Assembly: GCF_004216755.1 (NCBI RefSeq)
Contig: NZ_SGWZ01000003.1
Span: forward strand, 1-64,000
From: Kerstersia gyiorum
Lineage (GTDB): Bacteria > Pseudomonadota > Gammaproteobacteria > Burkholderiales > Burkholderiaceae_B
Direction of reading: 5' to 3'
Length of the DNA: 64,000 nt
Numbering within the stretch: the stretch's first letter is position 1; every line of letters starts with the position of its first letter. Under the pieces are notes generated by a model. That model was not told where the DNA came from and did no database searches. It saw nothing but the letters and a program-made list of their open reading frames with translations. This document shows positions 35,944 through 45,559 of this stretch, piece after piece. Made by a program: the position numbers and the translations under genes.

Positions 35944-36291
35944 ATGTCTACGACGACGACTCCCGCTACAGACCGTCAGTGCACCGCCAGGATCTGCCTC
36001 ATGCATCTCATGCAGGCGGCGGTGTTTGTCATGCTGCTGACTGCCTCCAGCGCCTGGAGTATCCGCACGCTGCTCTACCAAACGGCAGGCTGGAGCGAAC
36101 TGGCGGCGATGGTGATCGCTATCTGCGCAACCTTGTGTGTGGTCTGGCTGTTTGCCGGCAAAATCCGACGCGCCCTGTTGCTGTGGATGGTATGTGCCAC
36201 GGCATTTCTGGCCTGGTATCAATTCGTTCCGCAGACAGTGCTGATCCAGCCCTGGGCGGAGGAAACCGTCCTGCAGACGCCCGTCGTCTGA
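35944..36291 (+). CDS. Small membrane protein, function unknown
   Basis: A 115-residue protein with three hydrophobic segments (about 20-40, 52-70, 78-95). I do not recognise a family. It lies downstream of the TetR-type operator and its stop faces the tetR stop 16 nt away. The ribosome-binding site is poor, and the call rests mainly on codon usage and the membrane pattern. It may be the target of the neighbouring repressor. Confidence 0.55.
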   Translation: MSTTTTPATDRQCTARICLMHLMQAAVFVMLLTASSAWSIRTLLYQTAGWSELAAMVIAICATLCVVWLFAGKIRRALLLWMVCATAFLAWYQFVPQTVLIQPWAEETVLQTPVV

Positions 36292-36307
36292 ACACAGGCA
36301 AAGCCAC

Positions 36308-36964
36308 CTAGGCTTTTTCCGCTCCGGGCGCCTGTTTGGGACGCAGGCTGTCCAGCATCAATTGTTTGTGGGCCTTGCGAACTGCATCCAGCGATTCCGT
36401 GCAATCGGTATCCGCATGGATCAATTGCCATATGGCGCAATAGATCGCCGGCGAGAAGGCAATGGCAAAACAATCGGTCAGTGCGCTGGTGCGCAGACTG
36501 CCATCGGACGTGCACTGGTTGATGATGCACTGCTGCTCTTCAATATGGCGCAGCAGGTCCGTCCGCCATTTCTGCATCAGCTGCGGCACCCGCCCGCTTT
36601 CGGATACCACCAGACGCAACACCGCCAGGGCCTTGGGGTCGCCAATCGTGCAGTAGATTTCATCCATGTACTCGTCGACCACCTGTTCCAGCGTGCGGCC
36701 ATCTTGACGCAGCCAGACCTCATTGGGAAAGTCAGGAGCCAGGATTTTTTCCAGCAGCGCTTCGAAGATGGCTTCCTTGCCCGAGAAGTGGGCATATAGC
36801 CCCGCCTTGGACATGCCTACGCGCTTGGCAATGTTTTCCATGCGCGCCGCCCCAAAGCCGTGGTCGGAAAACTCCACCAGCGCGGCGTCGAGAATTTGCT
36901 CGATCCGCACGGCAGGCGACAACCTGACGCGCTTGCGGGGGCGGTCATCGGTAGTTTTTGGCAT
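36308..36964 (-). CDS. TetR/AcrR family transcriptional repressor
   Basis: This 218-residue repressor has an N-terminal helix-turn-helix (AALVEFSDHGFGAARMENIAKR, then VGMSKAGLYAHFSGKEAIFEAL) and an all-helical ligand domain. ATG 36964 is preferred; ATG 36976 is in frame but GGGA abuts it without spacing. It probably controls the operator at 35780-35799 and perhaps its own gene. The ligand is unknown. Confidence 0.9.
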   Translation of the reverse strand: MPKTTDDRPRKRVRLSPAVRIEQILDAALVEFSDHGFGAARMENIAKRVGMSKAGLYAHFSGKEAIFEALLEKILAPDFPNEVWLRQDGRTLEQVVDEYMDEIYCTIGDPKALAVLRLVVSESGRVPQLMQKWRTDLLRHIEEQQCIINQCTSDGSLRTSALTDCFAIAFSPAIYCAIWQLIHADTDCTESLDAVRKAHKQLMLDSLRPKQAPGAEKA

Positions 36965-37053
36965 GGCGAACGGCATTCCCTGAACAGCAAGACATCATAA
37001 GGCTTCGATTATACGGCCCGCCCTGTTCCACCCAGTTACAAACACCTTCAAAG

Positions 37054-37062
37054 TTATGCACA
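37054..37062 (+). other. Consensus DnaA box
   Basis: TTATGCACA fits the DnaA-box consensus TTATNCACA exactly. It lies 9 bp before repeat copy 3 (37072-37105), so three DnaA-box-like sequences occur within 52 bp of the tetR-alkB intergenic region (36965-37236), which has no gene. Confidence 0.5.
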
Positions 37063-37071
37063 GTTTGCAAG

Positions 37072-37105
37072 TTACCCACAATCACTGTGAATAAACCTGT
37101 TGGCA
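37072..37105. repeat. 34-bp DnaA-box repeat, copy 3
   Basis: TTACCCACA-ATCAC-TGTGAATAA-ACCTGTTGGCA. It differs from copies 4 and 5 only in the 5-nt centre and one or two tail positions. It lies about 130 bp upstream of alkB. Confidence 0.85.
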
Positions 37106-37236
37106 GATGGGGGATATACGGGAAAACACTAATTCTTACAAAGCCTTGTCATTCTTTGGTCAGAAACAGTGCAATTTTGCAGCCCTGCCAGCCTGCTGCA
37201 ACCCCTTGGACAATCCATCCACGCTAGCATAACGCC

Positions 37237-37884
37237 ATGACCGCAGACCTTTTTCCCGACCTGCACGTCGGCCAGCGCGACCGCCTGGAGCCGGGTGCCA
37301 TCGTGTTGCGCGGCTATGCGCTGGCACGGGCTGAAACCCTGCTCGCCGACCTGGCCGCCATCGAGCAACAAGCCGCCTTCCGCCATATGGAAACGCCTGG
37401 CGGATTTACCATGTCGGTGGCGCTCACCAACTGCGGCCGCTACGGCTGGACCAGCGATCGCCAGGGATACCGTTACACACGCACCGACCCGGCCAATGGC
37501 CGTGAGTGGCCTTCCATGCCTGCCAGTTTCTCCAAGCTGGCGCACGAAGCAGCCACCGAAGCCGGCTTCCCTGGTTTCCAGCCGGATGCCTGCCTGGTCA
37601 ACCGTTATGTTCCCGGCGCGCGCCTGGCCTTGCACCAGGACAAGAACGAACGCGACGCCAGCGCCCCCATCGTTTCGGTATCTCTGGGCATGAGCGCTAC
37701 CTTTCTGTTCGGCGGCCTGCTCCGCTCCGATCCCACCGCTCGTATCACCCTGCTGCACGGCGATGTGGTAGTCTGGGGCGGCCCCGACCGGATGCGCTAT
37801 CACGGCATTTTGCCGCTCAAGGGCGACCCACACCCGCTGCTAGGCGCCCAGCGCCTGAACTTCACCTTGCGCAAAGCTGCCTGA
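37237..37884 (+). CDS. alkB: Alpha-ketoglutarate-dependent DNA dealkylase AlkB
   Basis: The 215-residue enzyme repairs N1-methyladenine and N3-methylcytosine by oxidative demethylation. Iron ligands His133 and Asp135 (LHQDKNE) and His189 (RYHGIL) are present, with the 2-oxoglutarate-binding arginines in RLNFTLR near the C-terminus. The length matches E. coli AlkB (216). No ada gene is adjacent. Two copies of the 34-bp repeat lie downstream and one upstream. Confidence 0.95.
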   Translation: MTADLFPDLHVGQRDRLEPGAIVLRGYALARAETLLADLAAIEQQAAFRHMETPGGFTMSVALTNCGRYGWTSDRQGYRYTRTDPANGREWPSMPASFSKLAHEAATEAGFPGFQPDACLVNRYVPGARLALHQDKNERDASAPIVSVSLGMSATFLFGGLLRSDPTARITLLHGDVVVWGGPDRMRYHGILPLKGDPHPLLGAQRLNFTLRKAA

Positions 37885-37984
37885 GACAAGACCGGACCGG
37901 CGCAAACCCCGATGGGCAATGTTCCTGCCCAAGCCAGCTGTGTGCCGCCTCGCCCATCCATCCGAAGCGCCAGCTTGGGGACAG

Positions 37985-38018
37985 TTACCCACAACAAATG
38001 TGAATAAGCATGTTGGCA
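37985..38018. repeat. 34-bp DnaA-box repeat, copy 4
   Basis: TTACCCACA-ACAAA-TGTGAATAA-GCATGTTGGCA, followed by AT-rich sequence with an ATTGATCAAT palindrome. Confidence 0.85.
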
Positions 38019-38219
38019 CTTGTGGGACAGGGAAAAAACTCCCAATGATTACAATGAGATGAAACACATTGATCAATCATTGACCAGATAGTGTTTTCCG
38101 GCCTGTTTTCCGCTTCCCGGACCAGCAAAGCCAGGCTTTCCACAGGCAATCTCCCCCTGCAACAGACTATCGCCGCCACAAAGGCCTGCCACACCGGCCG
38201 CCTAGTCCTTTTTTTCCAT

Positions 38220-38253
38220 TTACCCACAGCAACTGTGAATAAGCCTGTTGGCA
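38220..38253. repeat. 34-bp DnaA-box repeat, copy 5
   Basis: TTACCCACA-GCAAC-TGTGAATAA-GCCTGTTGGCA, same orientation as the other copies and 235 bp after copy 4. AT-rich DNA (38270-38335) follows. Confidence 0.85.
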
Positions 38254-38605
38254 CTCTTTGAACACATCAATAAGTGCCATAAAAATCAAATAGATAGAAG
38301 AAAATGATCACTTATTGATCAAAATGAAGAAACCGTCAGGCATTATCCGGTAACTAGCGGCCAGGCACAGCCCGTCCTCACAAACAGATGGCTGCCGTAG
38401 CCTTGGCTTCAAAACGTCCGAGCCATACCTGGGAAAGGCATGCTGGCATCCCCGCGCTACAAACCAGCTACGGCCAGCGCTGAACACGCAAGCGCACAAG
38501 GGGAATACTGGAAGGAGAAAAACGCGCAGGACGCAATCAAGCCTTGCAGCACCAGGACATCAACACTGAACAGTCTGCGCGGCTCCGCTCCAACAGCAGC
38601 GAACG

Positions 38606-38634
38606 AAAAAAGGCCCAGTTCATTGAACTGGGCC
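38606..38634 (-). terminator. Intrinsic terminator of tRNA-Thr
   Basis: GGCCCAGTTC (38612-38621) pairs with GAACTGGGCC (38625-38634). Read on the minus strand the stem is followed by six T. It also has TTTT on the plus side and so may work in both directions. Confidence 0.85.
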
Positions 38635-38643
38635 TTTTCATTT

Positions 38644-38719
38644 TGGTGCCGGTGAGAAGAGTCGAACTCCCGACCTTCGCATTACGAATGCGCTGCTCTA
38701 CCAACTGAGCTACACCGGC
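38644..38719 (-). tRNA. tRNA-Thr (anticodon CGT)
   Basis: A 76-nt cloverleaf with encoded CCA end. The acceptor GCCGGTG/CACCGGC, D-arm GCTC...GAGC, anticodon loop TTCGTAA (anticodon CGT, reads ACG) and T-loop GTTCGACTC are all present. The body closely resembles E. coli tRNA-Thr(CGU). One mismatch closes the outer anticodon stem (G27-A43), as in the E. coli tRNA. A TATAAT box lies 27 nt upstream. Confidence 0.97.
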
Positions 38720-38745
38720 GAAACCTGTACTGCGATAAGAATTAA

Positions 38746-38751
38746 ATTATA
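38746..38751 (-). promoter_or_regulatory. -10 element of the tRNA-Thr promoter
   Basis: TATAAT on the minus strand, 27 nt from the tRNA 5' end, in an AT-rich context; a convincing -35 is not seen. Confidence 0.6.
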
Positions 38752-38797
38752 GCACGTAAATTCAAACACAGCACAAGTGGCCTGCGAGAAAAAATTA

Positions 38798-40360
<1,563 letters not shown>

Positions 40361-40495
40361 TCAAGCCGGCATGCTGCCCGCCGCCATGGAAACATGGCCC
40401 CCCGCTCCGGACACATGATGTCTTGGCAGGGTACGTCTGGTGATTTACCGCACTGGGATATACTGCCACCGCATTTGCCTGATCACGTCGCTTTC

Positions 40496-41113
40496 ATGAA
40501 ACTGTTAGGTTCGCTGAACAATCCCTTCGTACGTAAAGTACGGATCGTCCTCGCCGAGAAGAAACTCAACGTCCAGCTGGACGTCGAGGATGCCCCGACC
40601 GGCTCAATATCGGTACGAACCTACAACCCGCTGGGCAAGACGCCCTGCCTGGTCATGGAGGATGACGCCGCCCTCTTCGATTCGCGCGTCATTGTCGAAT
40701 ACCTCGATACCCTCTCGCCTGTCGGCCGCCTGATTCCGCCTTCGGGGCGCGAACGCGCCGCCGCCAAGGGCTGGGAAGCACTGGCGGACGGCCTGCTCGA
40801 TGCCTGCCGTACCATCCAGGAAGAACGCGCCCGCCCCGAAGCCCTGCGCAGCGAGGACATCGTCGCCAGGCAAATCGAAACCGTGCACGCGGCCCTCGAA
40901 GTCATGAACCAGCAACTGGGCGAGCAGACCTTCTGCATGGGCGTGAATTTCAGCCTGGCCGATATCGCCGTGGGCTGCGCGCTGTGCCATCTGGACCAGG
41001 AATTCCCCGAGCTGGACTGGCGTGCGAGCCACGCCAACCTGTTGCGCCTGCACGAAAAGCTGCTGGCCCGCCCTTCGTTTGCCGAGAACCTGCAGCAAAG
41101 CGCCCAGCAGTAA
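40496..41113 (+). CDS. Glutathione S-transferase family protein
   Basis: A 205-residue soluble GST with a thioredoxin-like N-terminal domain (MKLLGSLNNPFVRKVRIVLAEK, GKTPCLVMEDDAALFDSRVI, the last being the glutathione-binding segment) and a helical C-terminal domain with the N-capping motif FSLADIAVGCAL. It probably conjugates glutathione or serves in stress response; the substrate is unknown. ATG 40496 gives the family start. It converges on mnmA across a strong terminator. Confidence 0.9.
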   Translation: MKLLGSLNNPFVRKVRIVLAEKKLNVQLDVEDAPTGSISVRTYNPLGKTPCLVMEDDAALFDSRVIVEYLDTLSPVGRLIPPSGRERAAAKGWEALADGLLDACRTIQEERARPEALRSEDIVARQIETVHAALEVMNQQLGEQTFCMGVNFSLADIAVGCALCHLDQEFPELDWRASHANLLRLHEKLLARPSFAENLQQSAQQ

Positions 41114-41203
41114 AGCGACCCGGTCGGCGCCTCCAGCCGACCACAGGCTGCCGGCAGTGCCAGCCTTCGCACCGTTGCATTTGGCCTGCAGAGCCTCCAT
41201 GAA

Positions 41204-41241
41204 AAAACAGCGTCCTGGCTCTCCGGCCAGGACGCTGTTTT
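41204..41241. terminator. Bidirectional terminator between GST and mnmA
   Basis: AAAACAGCGTCCTGGC (41204-41219) pairs perfectly with GCCAGGACGCTGTTTT (41226-41241), so each strand has a GC stem followed by four or more T. It lies between two converging genes. Confidence 0.9.
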
Positions 41242-41271
41242 ACTTGCCCACCTATCAGGCGCGGCTCTGCG

Positions 41272-42393
41272 TCAGAGAATGATCCCGCCGCCCAGGCATA
41301 CTTCGCCCTGGTACAGCACCGCCGATTGTCCGGGCGTCACTGCCCATTGCGGTTCATCGAAGGTCAGTGTGAAACCACCCTGCCCGTCCGCCGTCAAGGT
41401 GCAGGCCGCATCCTGTTGACGATAGCGGGTCTTGGCGGCATAGCGCCCTGGCGCCGGCGGTTCGCCAGCCACCCAACTGGCATCCTGCGCCGTCAGCGTG
41501 TGGCTGAGCAGCCACGGATGGTCGTGCCCCTGCACGGCGTAGAGAACATTTTTCTTCAGATCCTTGCGCGCCGCATACCAGGCCTGAGCGGTGCCATCCT
41601 CGTTCTGATGTCCCTTGACCCCGCCTATGCCCAGGCCCTTGCGCTGGCCCAGCGTATGGAAGGCCAGGCCCTGGTGGGTGCCCAGCCGTTCACCTTCCGG
41701 CGTCAGGATGGGGCCGGGCTGGGTCGGCAGATAACGGTTGAGGAACTCACGGAAAGGCCGCTCCCCGATGAAACAGATGCCGGTGGAATCTTTCTTCGTG
41801 GCATTGGGCAACTGCAGTTCCGCCGCGATACGGCGCACTTCAGTCTTGGGAATTTCGCCCAGCGGAAACAACACGCGTGACAACTGCTCCTGGCTCAGCC
41901 GGTGCAGGAAATAGCTCTGGTCCTTGCTGCCGTCGAGCGCCTTGAGCAATTCGCTGCGCACGCCATGGCCTGAGGGCACGCGACGCACCCGGGCATAGTG
42001 ACCGGTGGCAATCCAGTCCGCGCCCAGGCTCATGGCATGATCCAGGAAAGCGCGGAACTTGATTTCCGCGTTGCAAAGCACGTCAGGATTGGGCGTGCGG
42101 CCGGCGGAATACTCCCTCAGGAATTCCGCAAACACCCGATCCTTGTATTCCGCAGCGAAATTCACCGCTTCGATATCCACACCCACCAGATCGGCAACGC
42201 TGGCGGCATCCAACCAGTCTTGCCGGCTGGAGCAGTACTCGGAATCGTCGTCATCTTCCCAGTTCTTCATGAACAGGCCGACGACCTCATAGCCCTGCTG
42301 CTTGAGCAGCCAGGCGGAAACGGAGGAATCGACGCCGCCGGACATGCCGATCACGACACGGCCGCGGGAAGGAGCGGAAGAAGAAGCAGTCAT
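41272..42393 (-). CDS. mnmA: tRNA-specific 2-thiouridylase MnmA
   Basis: This enzyme makes the 2-thiouridine at the wobble position of tRNA-Lys, -Glu and -Gln. The 373-residue protein has the PP-loop [12 protein letters not shown], the FMKNWE segment and the two catalytic cysteines (LCNAEIKF and GICFIGE). ATG 42393 follows the FAD oxidase gene on the same strand after 74 nt, so the two may be co-transcribed. Confidence 0.97.
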   Translation of the reverse strand: MTASSSAPSRGRVVIGMSGGVDSSVSAWLLKQQGYEVVGLFMKNWEDDDDSEYCSSRQDWLDAASVADLVGVDIEAVNFAAEYKDRVFAEFLREYSAGRTPNPDVLCNAEIKFRAFLDHAMSLGADWIATGHYARVRRVPSGHGVRSELLKALDGSKDQSYFLHRLSQEQLSRVLFPLGEIPKTEVRRIAAELQLPNATKKDSTGICFIGERPFREFLNRYLPTQPGPILTPEGERLGTHQGLAFHTLGQRKGLGIGGVKGHQNEDGTAQAWYAARKDLKKNVLYAVQGHDHPWLLSHTLTAQDASWVAGEPPAPGRYAAKTRYRQQDAACTLTADGQGGFTLTFDEPQWAVTPGQSAVLYQGEVCLGGGIIL

Positions 42394-42467
42394 GGAATTC
42401 GCAATGCGGCGGCGCGACAGGCCACGCCGCCGTCTATGACAGTGAAATGCCCAGATCAGGCAAGGCC

Positions 42468-43877
42468 TTACCAGGCGATGATCTTGCCCGGGTTCAGGAT
42501 ATTGTTGGGATCGAAGGCATGCTTGAGCGAGCGCATCAGTGCAATCGCATCCTCGCCATGCTCTTCGGTCAGGAACTGCATTTTATGCAAGCCCACGCCA
42601 TGTTCGCCAGTGCAAGTGCCGTCGGCGTCGATTGCGCGGCGCACGATGCGGTGGTTGATGGCCTCGGACTCTTCCCATTCTTCCTTGCTTTCCGGGTCCA
42701 GCATCATCAGCACGTGGAAGTTGCCGTCACCGACGTGGCCCAGAATGGTGGACGGAAAGCTAGCCTTGGCCAGATCTTCCGCCGCTGCCGTGACGTTCTC
42801 CGCCAGGCGGGAAATGGGCACGCACACATCAGTCGTGCTTGCCAGGCAACCCGGACGCAGCTGCACCGATGCAAAGTACGCATTGTGGCGCGCCGACCAC
42901 AGGCGGTTACGGTCTTCCGGGCGTTCCGCCCACTCGAAGTTCTCGCCGCCATGTTCACGCGCCAGTTCCTGCACGATTTCAGCCTGCTCGCGCACGCCCT
43001 CAGGGCTGCCATGGAATTCGAAAGCCAACAGCGGCGTTTCGCGCAACGTCAGCTTGCTATGCTGGTTGACCGCACGCACCGAGGCTGCATCCAGGAATTC
43101 CACGCGTGCCACTGGCACACCCATCTGCACCGTGTCGATCACGCAGCGTACGGCGTCGTCCAGTGTGCTGAAGTTGCAGATTGCCGCCGACACCGCTTCC
43201 GGCAACGGGTACAGGCGCACCGTCACTTCGACGATGATACCCAACGTCCCTTCGCTGCCCACGAAAACGCGGGTCAGGTCGTAACCAGCGGAAGACTTGC
43301 GCGCCCGGCCTGCCGTACGCACCACCCTGCCATCGGCCGTTACGACCGTCAACGACACCACGTTTTCGCGCATGGTGCCATAGCGCACGGCATTGGTGCC
43401 CGAGGCACGGGTTGCCGTCATGCCACCAATACTGGCGTCGGCTCCCGGGTCGATGGGGAAGAACAGGCCGGTATCGCGCAACTCCTCGTTGAGCTGGCGC
43501 CGCAGGACGCCAGGCTGCACGGTAGCGGTCAGGTCGCCTGCATCCACCGACAGGATGCGGTTCATGGCCTGCAGGTTCAGCACCACGCCACCTTGCGCCG
43601 CCAATACGTGTCCTTCCAGCGACGAGCCTGCGCCATAGGGAATCAACGGCACGCCAAATTCATTACAGAGCCTGGCGACGAACACGACTTCTTCCGTCGA
43701 TTCCGCAAACACGACGGCATCCGGCGGCATGACTGGATAAGGAGATTCGTCGCGGCCATGGTGTTCACGCACCGCAGCCGCTTCCGAACAGCGACTGCCG
43801 AAGCGTTCACGCAGGCGTTCCATGAAAACGGCAGGGATGGCACGAGGCGCCTGGATGGATTCGATATGGGCATTCAT
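42468..43877 (-). CDS. FAD-linked oxidase (D-lactate/glycolate dehydrogenase type)
   Basis: The 469-residue flavoenzyme has an N-terminal FAD-binding domain ([32 protein letters not shown]) and a C-terminal domain with [15 protein letters not shown] and GEHGVGLHK, as in GlcD and cytochrome-linked D-lactate dehydrogenases. It likely oxidises a 2-hydroxyacid and passes electrons to the respiratory chain; the substrate cannot be fixed from sequence. ATG 43877 has AGGAAG ten bases upstream. The 279-bp gap to the DAHP synthase stop contains no gene. Confidence 0.9.
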   Translation of the reverse strand: MNAHIESIQAPRAIPAVFMERLRERFGSRCSEAAAVREHHGRDESPYPVMPPDAVVFAESTEEVVFVARLCNEFGVPLIPYGAGSSLEGHVLAAQGGVVLNLQAMNRILSVDAGDLTATVQPGVLRRQLNEELRDTGLFFPIDPGADASIGGMTATRASGTNAVRYGTMRENVVSLTVVTADGRVVRTAGRARKSSAGYDLTRVFVGSEGTLGIIVEVTVRLYPLPEAVSAAICNFSTLDDAVRCVIDTVQMGVPVARVEFLDAASVRAVNQHSKLTLRETPLLAFEFHGSPEGVREQAEIVQELAREHGGENFEWAERPEDRNRLWSARHNAYFASVQLRPGCLASTTDVCVPISRLAENVTAAAEDLAKASFPSTILGHVGDGNFHVLMMLDPESKEEWEESEAINHRIVRRAIDADGTCTGEHGVGLHKMQFLTEEHGEDAIALMRSLKHAFDPNNILNPGKIIAW

Positions 43878-44156
43878 GATGGTTTGTCTTCCTGGCGCGT
43901 AAATCGCCGTCACCCTCAGGGCCGGATTTCAGCGCCGTTTATTATCAATAGAGACGCGGCCCAGGCCGCGCAGCCGCACTGCCCGCCGCGCCCGCATTCC
44001 GGCCGCCCACGGGCCTGCGCACGGCAGACGCCTGAAAAGCAGCGCGGGGAGGCGCCACGCGCAGGATCTCGTCCAGCGCCTGCGCCTCCCCGCAGGAAAC
44101 GGGCCCGTTCCGCAGGAATCTTCCCGCGAGGACAGGCTGCGTTTAGGATAGCATTT

Positions 44157-45218
44157 TTATACCAACACTTCGCGGCGGTCATGCACCGCTGCGGCCAGCT
44201 GCTCCAGCACCGCAACAGACTCATCCCAGCCGATGCAGCCGTCGGTAATGCTCTGCCCGTAGACCAGCGGCTTGCCTTCCACCAGGTCCTGGCGGCCGGC
44301 CACCAGGTGACTCTCGACCATCACACCGACCAGCCGTCCATCGCCTGCACCGACTTGCGATGCAATATCCGCCACGACCAGCGGCTGGTTTTCCGGTTTT
44401 TTGCTGCTGTTGGCATGACTCGCATCTATCATGATGCGCGGGTCCAGACCATTGGCCAGCATCAGCGCACTGGCAGCTTCGACGCTGGCATGGTCGTAGT
44501 TGGGCTGCTTGCCGCCACGCAGAATGACATGGCAATCCTCGTTGCCAGCCGTGCGTACGATGGCAGAACGCCCACCTTTGGTCACCGACAGGAAATGGTG
44601 GGGCTGCGACGCCGCACGGATGGCATCCAGCGCAATCTTGACGTTGCCATCCGTGCCGTTCTTGAAACCCACCGGGCAAGACAACCCGGACGACAGTTCG
44701 CGGTGCACCTGGCTCTCCGTGGTACGAGCGCCGATGGCACCCCAAGCCACCAGGTCGGCGATGTACTGCGGCGTGATCATGTCGAGGAACTCACAACCGG
44801 CAGGCATGCCCAGCTCATTGATTTCCAGCAGCAGGCGGCGCGCCAGGCGCAGGCCGGCGTTGATATTGAAACTGCCGTCCAGGCCGGGGTCATTGATCAG
44901 TCCCTTCCAGCCTACGGTGGTACGCGGCTTCTCGAAGTACACCCGCATGATGATTTCCAGGCGGTCGGACAGCTGTTCGCGGATGGGCTGCAGGCGGCGG
45001 GCATATTCCAGGGCGGCAGCGGGATCATGAATGGAACACGGGCCAATCACGACCACCAGCCGGTCGTCCTCGCCATGCAGAATCCGGTGCACCGCCTGGC
45101 GGGCATCATGAACAACAGTGGAAGCTCTTGCCGAACACGGCAATTCGCTGATTACCTCAGCTGGTGTAGCCAGTTCCATGATTTCTTTGATCCGCAGGTC
45201 ATCGGTATTGTGAGACAC
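44157..45218 (-). CDS. aroG: Phospho-2-dehydro-3-deoxyheptonate aldolase (DAHP synthase, class I)
   Basis: The first enzyme of the shikimate pathway, condensing phosphoenolpyruvate and erythrose 4-phosphate. The 353 residues match AroF/G/H-type enzymes. VVVIGPCSIHDP, the substrate-binding RVYFEKPRTTVGWKGLI, VGFKNGTDGNV and DASHANSSK are conserved, including the metal-binding Cys and His. The start codon is GTG at 45218, supported by GGAG seven bases upstream. The leader upstream carries a Phe/Tyr-rich peptide and terminator, so expression is probably controlled by attenuation in addition to any feedback inhibition. The AroF/G/H subtype cannot be assigned securely. Confidence 0.95.
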   Translation of the reverse strand: MSHNTDDLRIKEIMELATPAEVISELPCSARASTVVHDARQAVHRILHGEDDRLVVVIGPCSIHDPAAALEYARRLQPIREQLSDRLEIIMRVYFEKPRTTVGWKGLINDPGLDGSFNINAGLRLARRLLLEINELGMPAGCEFLDMITPQYIADLVAWGAIGARTTESQVHRELSSGLSCPVGFKNGTDGNVKIALDAIRAASQPHHFLSVTKGGRSAIVRTAGNEDCHVILRGGKQPNYDHASVEAASALMLANGLDPRIMIDASHANSSKKPENQPLVVADIASQVGAGDGRLVGVMVESHLVAGRQDLVEGKPLVYGQSITDGCIGWDESVAVLEQLAAAVHDRREVLV

Positions 45219-45279
45219 GGAGACACTCCTGTTTTAGATAATTTCTGCGCCAACTGCGCCCGACGACATACGAAAAAAA

Positions 45280-45307
45280 GCCGCCAGACAGTGCTGGCGG
45301 CTTTTTC
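45280..45307 (-). terminator. Attenuator terminator in the aroG leader
   Basis: On the minus strand GCCGCCAG (45301-45294), a six-base loop and CTGGCGGC (45287-45280) are followed by seven T. It lies upstream of aroG, so it would stop transcription before the gene. Its 5' arm (45293-45300) can instead pair with 45351-45358 in the leader-peptide codons. Confidence 0.85.
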
Positions 45308-45327
45308 AGGGAAACGGGTAGAAAACC

Positions 45328-45417
45328 TCAGGTACGACGCGTCCCTTCCTCCGCCAGCGGCATCGGAAAATAGTACGCAAAATAAAATCGTGCATTGAGG
45401 ATGTTCATGTAATTCAT
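45328..45417 (-). CDS. Phe/Tyr-rich leader peptide of aroG (attenuation)
   Basis: A 29-codon open frame from ATG 45417 (or ATG 45408) to TGA 45328, 110 nt upstream of aroG. Codons 11-17 read FYFAYYF: six aromatic residues in seven, the expected control codons for aromatic-amino-acid attenuation (compare the Phe-rich pheA leader). Just beyond them GCTGGCGG (45358-45351) is complementary to the 5' arm of the terminator. The ribosome-binding site is weak (GGCGGA about 15 nt before the first ATG). No clear promoter was found. Function is inferred from architecture. Confidence 0.75.
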   Translation of the reverse strand: MNYMNILNARFYFAYYFPMPLAEEGTRRT

Positions 45418-45491
45418 GGTAGCACAAAAAATTCCGCCGTCACGCCTCATTTTCAGGCTATGCATTAGTTTTCTTTAAACGTGGCGAAAAT

Positions 45492-45522
45492 ACAAACACG
45501 GCGGCCTGGCCGCCATGTTTGT
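45492..45522 (-). terminator. Terminator after tldD
   Basis: ACAAACA-GGCGGC-type arms (45492-45506 with 45508-45522, one mismatch) form a long stem, followed on the minus strand by ATTTT. It lies 38 nt beyond the tldD stop, separating it from the aroG leader. Confidence 0.65.
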
Positions 45523-45559
45523 CATATGCGGGTGCCAGCCACACCGCTGCAGGCAAGGT

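Larger units (their letters stand above)
37885..38605. other. Gene-poor 720-bp interval between alkB and tRNA-Thr
   Basis: No gene is supported. The interval holds two 34-bp repeats, AT-rich DNA following each of them, and short palindromes around TTGATCAA (near 38069 and 38312). Open frames on both strands lack ribosome-binding sites and recognisable domains. Confidence 0.6.

Noticed and set aside
43916..44224. 102-codon minus-strand frame between DAHP synthase and the FAD oxidase
   Set aside because: It overlaps the end of the DAHP synthase gene and is Arg/Cys-rich without a ribosome-binding site.
42447..45398. 983-codon plus-strand frame opposite the FAD oxidase and DAHP synthase genes
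   Set aside because: Both opposite-strand genes are unmistakable; this frame is His/Arg/Gln-rich and has no domain.
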